Shown piece by piece: positions 1 to 5,359 of a DNA stretch of 5,359 nucleotides. The first letter of the stretch is position 1; every line of letters starts with the position of its first letter. The notes beneath the pieces were generated by a model. It had not been told where the DNA came from, did no database searches, and saw only the letters and a program-made list of their open reading frames with translations. This stretch comes from Planctomycetota bacterium (GTDB lineage: Bacteria > Planctomycetota > Brocadiia > SM23-32). A program made the translations under genes and the position numbers. The stretch spans positions 1 to 5,359 of the forward strand of contig JAGXLK010000223.1 in the NCBI GenBank assembly GCA_018334735.1. Reading direction: 5' to 3'.

Positions 1-117
1 GGGAAAGAAAGGTACGGGTTCAGCGGGCGTCATGTAAACAGTTCAGGATGTCATTACGAAATCAGCAGAACATTGTTGAACCAATCTCGTCGTTCAGCCG
101 GCCAACAGTGAGATTGC

Positions 118-139
118 CGCGGGGCCCCCCGGGCCCGCG
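118..139 (-). terminator. GC-rich inverted repeat just past the prepilin gene stop
   Basis: Bases 118-123 pair with 134-139 and 125-127 pair with 131-133, giving about nine G-C pairs with one bulged G and a three-base CCC loop. It starts two bases beyond the stop codon of the minus-strand prepilin gene, where a terminator would be expected. There is no T-run on the exit side of the minus strand, so it is not a classical intrinsic terminator. It could be a factor-dependent stop, a 3' end stabiliser or chance in GC-rich DNA. Confidence 0.3.
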
Positions 140-140
140 T

Positions 141-989
141 TCAATAACCATCCCAGATACAATCAGAGTTGGTTCCTCCCAGGGACGGTTGGGCCAGTTC
201 CTCACCTTTGAGGAGTTTGAAATGACCGTCAAAAAACAACCCGTTCGTCGCATAACCGTGACGCAGCGACAGACCTTCGAAACTCGTTAAGTTGTATGAG
301 GTGGCACTATCGCCAATGCCCACGTAGATGTCGCCTGTATCGTGAATCTCCGCGTAGGGGTTACTCCCCATTCGGTCTTTGATATCCAGCAAATCTCCTC
401 CATTTTTCCGTCCGCAATCGAGAATGGTTACTTCGTGGCCTGGAGAAGGGATGTATTGCTCAGGGCGAAAACTTTCGGTCATCGGATAGCTTTTGCTTTT
501 CCCCCAGCGAATCATGCCGATGTCGGGTTTTGCACACGTGTTCGGTCCCGGCCGCAAATCTTCCGACACCAGTCCGTTCCACCCTCCGTCTTTCCCGGGG
601 CCTTTCGCAATACCCGAACCGGGGCACAGCAGCAGGTGGTCATTCAGAACCCCGGCCACATACAACTCGGCTGCCCACTTCACTTCCGGGCTCCAGCCCC
701 CGCCTCTTCGGATAATCGGCCACTTTCCGTCGAAATCATTCTGGTAAAGTTGGAGGGCCAGCCCAACCTGTTTCATATTCGAGCCACAACTTATCGTGTA
801 TGCCGACTCCCGCGCCCTCTCCAGCGCCGGCATAAGCATGGCGGCCAGGATCGCGATGATGGCGATAACGACCAGCAGTTCTATAAGCGTGAACCCTGCT
901 TTTTTACGCCTCCTCATTGCCCTGAGCCTCTCGAAGAGCAACTCGACCAATGTGGAGCCCGGCGCTTTTCTTACGGGCGCATTTTTCAT
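141..989 (-). CDS. Prepilin-type N-terminal cleavage/methylation domain protein (type II secretion pseudopilin-like)
   Basis: This is a predicted exported, membrane-anchored pilin-like protein of about 282 residues. It has a basic leader (RRRKKAG), a type IV prepilin peptidase site G^FTLIE with the conserved glutamate at mature position 5, and a hydrophobic helix ([17 protein letters not shown]). Next comes [24 protein letters not shown], the pattern of the heavily duplicated PVC-group pseudopilins. The C-terminus carries [16 protein letters not shown], matching their usual RHG...FxDGH ending. The family resembles GspG/DUF1559-type proteins, but its job in PVC bacteria is largely unknown. The frame is open upstream to an ATG at 1130. 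I prefer the ATG at 989 because AGGAG (999-1003) sits nine bases before it and because the promoter and operator lie at 1049-1094. An ATG at 917 would leave a compact eight-residue leader and is the main alternative. The gene follows the hydrolase by about 170 bases and appears to have its own promoter. Confidence 0.9.
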   Translation of the reverse strand: MKNAPVRKAPGSTLVELLFERLRAMRRRKKAGFTLIELLVVIAIIAILAAMLMPALERARESAYTISCGSNMKQVGLALQLYQNDFDGKWPIIRRGGGWSPEVKWAAELYVAGVLNDHLLLCPGSGIAKGPGKDGGWNGLVSEDLRPGPNTCAKPDIGMIRWGKSKSYPMTESFRPEQYIPSPGHEVTILDCGRKNGGDLLDIKDRMGSNPYAEIHDTGDIYVGIGDSATSYNLTSFEGLSLRHGYATNGLFFDGHFKLLKGEELAQPSLGGTNSDCIWDGY

Positions 990-1048
990 TTCCACTCGCT
1001 CCTGCAACCGCTCGCACTCCCCCGCAAACCAAACCAAAACCGACATAA

Positions 1049-1063
1049 ATACCACTTTATACC
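1049..1063 (-). promoter_or_regulatory. Predicted operator of the prepilin gene (GGTAT direct repeat)
   Basis: On the minus strand this reads GGTATAAAGTGGTAT, two GGTAT units spaced 10 bp, one helical turn apart. It is identical at 13 of 15 positions to the element in front of the regulator gene (5034-5048). A further GGTA unit lies another 10 bp upstream (1070-1073 on the plus strand as TACC), overlapping the -10 box. The element starts two bases past the -10 box and covers the predicted start of transcription, a repressor position. Assigning it to the GntR/LacI-type regulator in this window is an inference from the shared sequence. Confidence 0.6.
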
Positions 1064-1065
1064 GA

Positions 1066-1094
1066 ATGCTACCACGATATACTTGCCGTGTCAA
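1066..1094 (-). promoter_or_regulatory. Sigma-70-like promoter of the prepilin gene
   Basis: On the minus strand a perfect -35 hexamer TTGACA (1089-1094) is followed after exactly 17 bases by TAGCAT (1066-1071), four of six matches to the -10 consensus. Transcription would begin near 1059, giving a leader of about 70 bases before the ATG at 989. It lies wholly in the gap after the hydrolase gene, so the prepilin gene can be transcribed independently of it. It also argues against translation from the ATG at 1130, which lies upstream of the promoter. Confidence 0.6.
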
Positions 1095-1158
1095 GTAGAA
1101 TTTGTGGTCTCCCGAAGCAGGTGCGCCCATTTCTCAGTCAGTATTTAAACCATACGGA

Positions 1159-3303
1159 TTACGTATCTGAAGTCACCCGGTATATTTTTTGCCCATTGGT
1201 GCGGAGGGAATCCGTATGGATCGCCTTTCCCCCGGGAAATATCTGTACTTCCCGCTCCCGGGCAAACTGGTGGTCAAAAGGCTCAAATGCCCATATAATT
1301 TCCCCTCTTTTGCACGTGTATTTCACGCCCTTCTCACCCGGCAGAATGGTTCTGTTACGCATGTAACCGGAAACTTCGTTAAACGCCTTGAACATCTCAA
1401 TATGCCAGGTGTTTGGGACGTCCCGCTCATTTTCAATTCCGTAGTTTTTGAATGACAACTCATTCGATTCAGGATCCCAGTGGACCAGCCACATCATGCG
1501 GTAGGCGAGCCCCTTGAAAAACACCTCGTCCGGATCGCCCCCGCCCTGTTCGATCGCTTCGGCATCGAATGAGGCCAGGCATTCCGACCACAGCGGGAGG
1601 CTCGTCATTCGCACCTTAACGCCCGGTCCGTGGCGGTGGACGCCGAACACGCCCATGTCCTCGTTACCGTAATCGTAACCCGCCTCTTGCATGCGAACCA
1701 TCAGGTCCAGGTGAGCCCGGTACTGGGAGAGAATCACCGGTTGCGGTTCTTCCCGCGGACGCTGGGCCTTGCGCAGTTTCACCCCATCGGCAGGTTTACC
1801 ACCCCTCTGACCCGGATCAGGATTGGGCTGGTAATGGAATTTATCGCTCGAGAGATTGAACGAACTGTCAAGGAAGATACCGTCCAGCCCGATCTCTTCG
1901 GCAGCATACGACCATCGTTTCATCCAGTAGTCGCGTATGGCCGGATCTCTGAGATTCAAAACAGCAAACACGGGGGCATAGTGGTCGGCCTCGATGGCAC
2001 CGGAAGGGTTGCGCACGAAGGGACATTCCGCCTCGTCGATAGCTTCCTTGATCGAATCTTCGCGGGGTAAAAAATCGATCCTTTTCGGCCGGCCGTTCGG
2101 CCGCCACGCCATGTAGCCGAGCGTTGAAATGGAGGTGTTGCCCCACATATCCACTTTCAAACCGTGTTCTTGAGCTGCCTGGCAAAACCGGCGCAGCTTA
2201 TCCTCTCCGACCGATTCAGCAACTTTGTAATCGACGGTGCAGCACATGTTGCTGACACCGAAAACGTTCATATTATTCTGGAAATGGTTGGCCAGATACA
2301 CTTTCTGCATGCCCGCATTAATAAGCTTCGGGAGCCCTTCTTCCCGATAAAGCTCCAGATCGGCATCGTCCCATTCTTCCATGATCCCGTAAGCACTGAC
2401 CCGTTCGCGTCGCATCCCAATATCTTTGTGCAAGGTCTCAAAAACGGTTTCTTTCACCGCTTCCCAACGGTTGGCATGCCCCACAAAATCTCTCTCCCCC
2501 GGAACAAAGAGCACTTCCATGGGACTTGTCTCGAATTCACACGCCAGATCACCGCAATGCTGGTGCCAGTGTTCCAGTTCGTCAAGTCCCTCTTTTTTCT
2601 GAAACAGAGAACGAATATGCGCCACACGAGGGCTCCAGGTCACGAGCGTGCCGGCAGGCGAAGCAGTATAGGTGAAGCCAGGCAGCTCAGTCTGGAAAGG
2701 GATGAATTGAAAAATATTCGGCTGAAGTATGTCGTCCATATACCACTCGGTGCAGTAGCGGTCTTCTGTTGATTCAAAAGTGCTGATCGGTCGCACAAAA
2801 TTATTTCTCAACCAGAAAGTATCCCCCACGATTCCACCACGGGGTTCCCAGGTGGCAAAATCCAGTATCCAGTAGATGCGGATAGATTCGCCCCGGTATT
2901 TATACTGGTAGCTGAAACCAGCATATCGTTCACCGCCGATGGTCCGCGTAACAGGGCGGAGCATAAGTTCCAGGCGGGTATCCTCAGCAGGCTGCGACTC
3001 GGCCGTCCAATCCGGTAGAGCCAGACGATTGCGCACCTCGTGGCACATCCATTCCATCAAGCCTTTTTGCTGGCAGCGGCCGGAAAGCTCAAGCACAACC
3101 CCGTCGTCTCTTTCCTCTTCCTTTTCCAGCACCCAATCCGTAAATTGGATTGCGTCTGGATTCCTGATTGAAACGAACATCGGCCTTCGATCGTTTCTCA
3201 GTTCCACATCATCGACCCGGATACTCCCGAGTCCTTTGAAACCAGACTGCTCCTGACGCAATTCAATTTCCACACCGTTTTGAAACTGGATTTTATTCGT
3301 CAT
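1159..3303 (-). CDS. Predicted cytoplasmic TIM-barrel glycoside hydrolase (family not assigned)
   Basis: This is a 714-residue protein probably acting on a glycan or oligosaccharide inside the cell. It has no signal peptide or membrane helix. Residues about 1-290 are beta-rich and tryptophan/tyrosine-rich, like the N-terminal sandwich of alpha-galactosidase-type enzymes. Residues about 300-640 read as a (beta/alpha)8 barrel, with strand-like segments near AYGIMEEWDD (304-313), KVYLANHF (334-341), LKVDMWGN (382-389), DGIFLDSS (474-481) and YDYGNEDMG (543-551). The last 70 residues look like a small beta domain. D479 in GIFLDSS is the best nucleophile candidate and E548 a possible acid/base; both are guesses from position. 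The layout recalls the GH27/GH36/GH31 superfamily, but I recognise no diagnostic signature, so it may be a divergent or unclassified family. The start has only a weak GAG ribosome site, but MTNKIQFQNGVEIELRQ looks like a natural N-terminus. No clear promoter was seen upstream. Confidence 0.8.
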   Translation of the reverse strand: MTNKIQFQNGVEIELRQEQSGFKGLGSIRVDDVELRNDRRPMFVSIRNPDAIQFTDWVLEKEEERDDGVVLELSGRCQQKGLMEWMCHEVRNRLALPDWTAESQPAEDTRLELMLRPVTRTIGGERYAGFSYQYKYRGESIRIYWILDFATWEPRGGIVGDTFWLRNNFVRPISTFESTEDRYCTEWYMDDILQPNIFQFIPFQTELPGFTYTASPAGTLVTWSPRVAHIRSLFQKKEGLDELEHWHQHCGDLACEFETSPMEVLFVPGERDFVGHANRWEAVKETVFETLHKDIGMRRERVSAYGIMEEWDDADLELYREEGLPKLINAGMQKVYLANHFQNNMNVFGVSNMCCTVDYKVAESVGEDKLRRFCQAAQEHGLKVDMWGNTSISTLGYMAWRPNGRPKRIDFLPREDSIKEAIDEAECPFVRNPSGAIEADHYAPVFAVLNLRDPAIRDYWMKRWSYAAEEIGLDGIFLDSSFNLSSDKFHYQPNPDPGQRGGKPADGVKLRKAQRPREEPQPVILSQYRAHLDLMVRMQEAGYDYGNEDMGVFGVHRHGPGVKVRMTSLPLWSECLASFDAEAIEQGGGDPDEVFFKGLAYRMMWLVHWDPESNELSFKNYGIENERDVPNTWHIEMFKAFNEVSGYMRNRTILPGEKGVKYTCKRGEIIWAFEPFDHQFAREREVQIFPGGKAIHTDSLRTNGQKIYRVTSDT

Positions 3304-3828
3304 AACAGCTCATTAATCAAAAGTAATCGTGCGTTTTCATGGTCGCCATCCGCAACGCACACGCTTAATTTCCCCACCAGAAGTCAACAGAAGCCCACCC
3401 GAAGGAATTTGCGCTGTGGGTCGGTGCGGTGCTGGTAACCAGGCATTTCCCAAAAATCGTGTCCCCGTTCCCATCGCAGCGAGCGAAAATTCCTTAAGTT
3501 TTCCTTCGGAAAAGGGAGAAAACAGTTTACAGACGAATCGGCTCCGGAACAGAATGCTGGATTCAGCCATCCCGGATTCCGCCCTCTGATCTGAGATCGC
3601 TGGAGGGCCTCGTAGCCGAGCCATTGACAGGCAAGCGGACTGGACTTCAGCGCCGCTGAGAGCACTTTTTTGAGGTAAATATTTTTTGCACTCTTCGCAA
3701 ACTGCTGCACAGCTAATAGTTCCAATCAACGCAAATGGCTCATCCGGATCCGGGGAGATAGCCAGCGCGAGTGGCCAACGAATACACCTGAAGATGCGGG
3801 CACGGTGCCGCCCAGGCCCCCGTTCTTT
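3304..3828. other. Intergenic region of about 525 bases with no convincing gene
   Basis: Open frames exist here on both strands, the longest being 130 codons on the minus strand (3337-3729). They overlap one another, have no recognisable motif or ribosome site, and their translations look unlike protein-coding sequence. Visible structure is limited. There is a short hairpin TCAGC-GCC-GCTGA (3647-3659) followed by T6 (3666-3671) and a second T6 (3682-3687). There is also a stretch at 3451-3472 that on the minus strand reads as GGGAACGGGGACACG followed by T-rich bases. A TTGACT on the minus strand (3382-3387) could be a -35 box for the hydrolase gene but has no good partner. The region must contain the hydrolase promoter unless that gene is read through from the regulator. 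Confidence 0.55.
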
Positions 3829-5010
3829 TCAATCATTTTCCACAACAACCAATTCTGGTTCCACGCTCTTGTGCTGGGGCCCGGGGGGAAGTTCACCGGC
3901 GGCACGCTGCTCGAGCAACTCAACGAGAGTTCGACCAATCTGAATGTTACGCTTATCGACCGTTGCCACGGGAGTCGTTTTTTCCGGTCGCCTCGCAACC
4001 ACGTCCTGCCAGTAGTTGTCGTAGCCCGCGATCAGTATATCTTCCTGGGGAATTTTCCCCAGAAGCCGACAGGCCGCCGCAGTGGGGAAATACAGTCCGT
4101 CACTGACCACCATGATCGCATCCACCGGGTCGGGTTCCTGCACATGTTCCATCAGGTAACCCGCATAGGTGCGAGTTGAATGTTCAAAATCGGATTTCGC
4201 CGCTCCCGAACCCTGACGGAGCTTGAGAGATGGGAGAGGTTCCAGGCCCGCCTCCTCCATCGCTCTCTCGTAACCCAAATCGCGTCGCCTAAGCCAATCC
4301 GGCGAACCGTTTTGCTCACCGCCCGCCTGGCCCCAAAACCGGAGAATCCGCCGGCATCCCCGCCGCACCAACCACTTCGTCAGTTCATAACAGCCTTTTG
4401 CATGATCCGAAGTGACCGTATCAAATTCCGGCAGCATTTTGACATCCCCGTATACCACCACCGGTATCCCGGCCTCTCTTAATGCCTGTAAAGTCGGTTG
4501 AGCTCCCCCAAAACGAACAAAATTGCGCAGTGCGATAATGCCCCGCAGCGATTCCGATATCAGGTAGCCGGGGCCTCGGCTCAAAACGCGCTGACTTTCC
4601 AAATTCAGGGAATGCAACCCTCCCTCCCGCAAAGCTTGAATAGCCCCAAGATGTATGTAATGCGCCCATCCGGTACTTTCCTGATCCCGGCGTTCCCGGG
4701 GACCTTCCGGGCAATCCGACAGAATAGCAACGGTATCATCCAGCAGCGATACAGATACGTCTTCCGATACCCAACGACTGCCATCGGGGCGGATTGTGAT
4801 CAACCCCTCCTCTTGCAACTCCTCCATGGCTGACCGCACGGAGGTGCGAGAAACATTCATACGATCCGCCAGTTTACGCTCCGAAGGCAGCCGCCGCCCC
4901 GCAGGGAAACGACCTTCCCTGATCCAGGCATGGAGCATACGCGAGGCACGTTCCCCCGGACTCAACTCAAACAAATCAGACGAGACATCTTCCGCTTTCG
5001 TGTCAGCCAT
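3829..5010 (-). CDS. GntR-type winged helix fused to LacI-type ligand-binding domain, transcriptional regulator
   Basis: This predicted cytoplasmic DNA-binding repressor of 393 residues probably senses a sugar. Residues about 17-82 form a GntR-family winged helix: the signature FPAGRRLPSERKLADRMNVS, then SRTSVRSAMEELQEEGLI and the wing. Residues about 95-390 resemble the LacI/periplasmic-binding-protein fold: IPVVVYG, VTSDHAKGCYELTKWLVRRGCRRI, AIMVVSDGLYFPTAAACRLLG, ILIAGYDNY and VDKRNIQIGRTLVELLEQ align with the usual LacI blocks. The combination matches the AraR-type architecture of Bacillus, a family known to be released from DNA by a sugar. The frame opens at a TTG (5019), but the ATG at 5010 is preferred. 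GGGAG lies only two bases before it, which is unusually close, so the TTG remains possible. It has its own promoter overlapped by a GGTAT repeat, pointing to self-repression. Confidence 0.92.
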   Translation of the reverse strand: MADTKAEDVSSDLFELSPGERASRMLHAWIREGRFPAGRRLPSERKLADRMNVSRTSVRSAMEELQEEGLITIRPDGSRWVSEDVSVSLLDDTVAILSDCPEGPRERRDQESTGWAHYIHLGAIQALREGGLHSLNLESQRVLSRGPGYLISESLRGIIALRNFVRFGGAQPTLQALREAGIPVVVYGDVKMLPEFDTVTSDHAKGCYELTKWLVRRGCRRILRFWGQAGGEQNGSPDWLRRRDLGYERAMEEAGLEPLPSLKLRQGSGAAKSDFEHSTRTYAGYLMEHVQEPDPVDAIMVVSDGLYFPTAAACRLLGKIPQEDILIAGYDNYWQDVVARRPEKTTPVATVDKRNIQIGRTLVELLEQRAAGELPPGPQHKSVEPELVVVEND

Positions 5011-5033
5011 CGCTCCCAACCATGAAAATGAAT

Positions 5034-5048
5034 ATACCAGTATATACC
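5034..5048 (-). promoter_or_regulatory. Predicted operator of the regulator gene (GGTAT direct repeat)
   Basis: On the minus strand this reads GGTATATACTGGTAT, two GGTAT units 10 bp apart, directly abutting the -10 box and covering the expected transcription start near 5042. A 14-base partial palindrome, ATATAC-CA-GTATAT on the plus strand (5032-5045), overlaps it, so either a direct repeat or a dyad may be what is recognised. The same 15 bases recur with two changes in front of the prepilin gene. In the shared copy the direct repeat is kept while the dyad is largely lost, which favours the repeat as the binding signal. Self-repression by the adjacent regulator is the simplest reading. Confidence 0.6.
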
Positions 5049-5077
5049 ATCTTAACCCGGCTTGGCCCCTACGTCAA
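5049..5077 (-). promoter_or_regulatory. Sigma-70-like promoter of the regulator gene
   Basis: On the minus strand TTGACG (5072-5077) and TAAGAT (5049-5054) are separated by exactly 17 bases, five and four matches to the -35 and -10 consensus. The predicted start near 5042 gives a leader of about 30 bases before the ATG at 5010. The arrangement of -35, spacer, -10 and GGTAT repeat is the same as in front of the prepilin gene. Confidence 0.55.
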
Positions 5078-5108
5078 ATCGGATCCGTGAGAAGTCGGTG
5101 TTGGGGTT

Positions 5109-5153
5109 TGGTTGCTGGTGAACGGATAACGGACTGGAGCTGGTTGCTGGTGA
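5109..5153. repeat. Short direct repeat, two 13-base copies
   Basis: TGGTTGCTGGTGA occurs exactly at 5109-5121 and again at 5141-5153, a 32-base period, within a stretch rich in CTGGT and GGTGA words. It lies between the regulator promoter and the plus-strand nucleotidyltransferase-like sequence. It resembles the simple CTGGTNAC-type runs found between genes in many large environmental genomes. No function can be assigned. Confidence 0.5.
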
Positions 5154-5180
5154 CTGGTCACCGATCGCGCCGGACTACCG

Positions 5181-5289
5181 GGGAGGAGCTATCCAGATGC
5201 AGATAAGTTGCACAAAAACTTGCGCACTTTTCGCTGAGAAACGCCCACGGGGCGCGCCGCGCGAAGGTTCGAAACCGGCCCACGAATGA
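5181..5289 (+). other. Strong ribosome-binding site with a 30-codon open frame, possibly a shifted gene start
   Basis: GGGAGGAG (5181-5188) lies eight bases before an ATG at 5197, a near-ideal start signal. The frame it opens encodes only 30 residues, beginning MQISCTKTC, and ends at a TGA at 5287-5289. It overlaps the nucleotidyltransferase-like sequence in a different frame. It may be the original start of that gene, now separated from it by a frameshift or sequencing error, or a short leader peptide. The peptide itself shows no recognisable feature. Confidence 0.35.
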
Positions 5290-5359
5290 CATTGTCCGGC
5301 GAATCCTCGAGGTGGCTGATCCCGAACGGATTATTATGTTCGGTTTCGCCGCCCTCATC
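5207..5359 (+). pseudogene. Start of a nucleotidyltransferase (MNT-type) gene, degraded or partial at the window end
   Basis: From the in-frame stop at 5204-5206 the frame is open to the window end. It reads NDIVRRILEVADPERIIMFG (from 5285), which closely fits the N-terminus of small MNT-type nucleotidyltransferases, whose normal text is I...ADPERIILFGSAARGE. These proteins usually act as antitoxins, adding AMP to a HEPN ribonuclease partner encoded next door. Here the diagnostic GS...RG motif reads GFAALI, so the catalytic serine and the arginine-glycine are lost. No ATG opens the frame before the homology; an ACG stands at 5282 where ATG would suit. Either the gene is decaying, or base errors occur at what may be a contig end. 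The rest of the gene and any HEPN partner would lie beyond the window. Confidence 0.45.

Noticed and set aside
1..33. Minus-strand ATG at 33 opening an 11-codon frame (MTPAEPVPFFP) to the window edge
   Set aside because: No ribosome site precedes it and 11 residues are too few to judge; it could be the start of the next gene but cannot be supported.
342..1148. 268-codon plus-strand open frame
   Set aside because: It runs antisense to the clearly real prepilin gene, and its translation has no domain character.
3647..3671. Hairpin TCAGC-GCC-GCTGA followed by six T on the plus strand, terminator-like
   Set aside because: The stem is only five pairs, the T-run starts six bases later, and no plus-strand gene ends nearby.
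3337..3729. 130-codon minus-strand open frame (and a 113-codon one overlapping it) in the intergenic gap
   Set aside because: The frames compete with each other, lack a ribosome site and known motifs, and show no sensible protein composition.
3782..3815. GC-rich inverted repeat (GGCAC-C-GTGCC) just downstream of the regulator stop as a terminator
   Set aside because: The stem is short and is not followed by a T-run on the minus strand.
5021..5023. Minus-strand ATG upstream of the regulator start
   Set aside because: It is out of frame with the regulator and gives only six codons (MVGSDG) before a stop; a leader peptide role has no support.

Overview
The window looks like a fragment from a bacterium of the PVC group (Lentisphaerota, Verrucomicrobiota or Kiritimatiellota). 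This is an inference from two things. One is a stand-alone prepilin-like protein with the [20 protein letters not shown] amino terminus and a C-terminal HG...FFDGH motif, a class greatly expanded in those phyla. The other is a GntR/LacI chimeric regulator beside a cytoplasmic glycosidase-like protein. No rRNA, tRNA, CRISPR array or transposase gene is visible.

Layout: three real genes all lie on the minus strand, so they are transcribed from right to left. From the right: (i) a 393-residue regulator (3829-5010) with a GntR winged helix and a LacI-type sugar-sensing domain; (ii) about 525 bases with no convincing gene (3304-3828); (iii) a 714-residue predicted TIM-barrel glycoside hydrolase with no signal peptide (1159-3303); (iv) a prepilin-type protein of about 282 residues (141-989). 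The far right end (about 5050-5359) holds a short direct repeat and, on the plus strand, the start of a degraded or miscalled nucleotidyltransferase (MNT-type) gene that runs off the window. The first 140 bases hold only a GC-rich hairpin.

The most useful observation is regulatory. The regulator gene and the prepilin gene each have a sigma-70-like promoter on the minus strand: TTGACG-N17-TAAGAT and TTGACA-N17-TAGCAT. Immediately downstream of each -10 box, over the expected transcription start, lies almost the same 15-base element: GGTATATACTGGTAT and GGTATAAAGTGGTAT (13 of 15 identical). Each is a pair of GGTAT units 10 bp apart. This suggests that the regulator represses itself and the prepilin gene, presumably until a sugar or glycan breakdown product is bound. 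No such element was found in front of the hydrolase gene.

Taken together, the locus reads as a small sugar-responsive module: a regulator, an intracellular glycan-processing enzyme and a surface-exposed or secreted pilin-like protein. The enzyme's substrate, the pilin-like protein's role and the inducer cannot be told from sequence alone.
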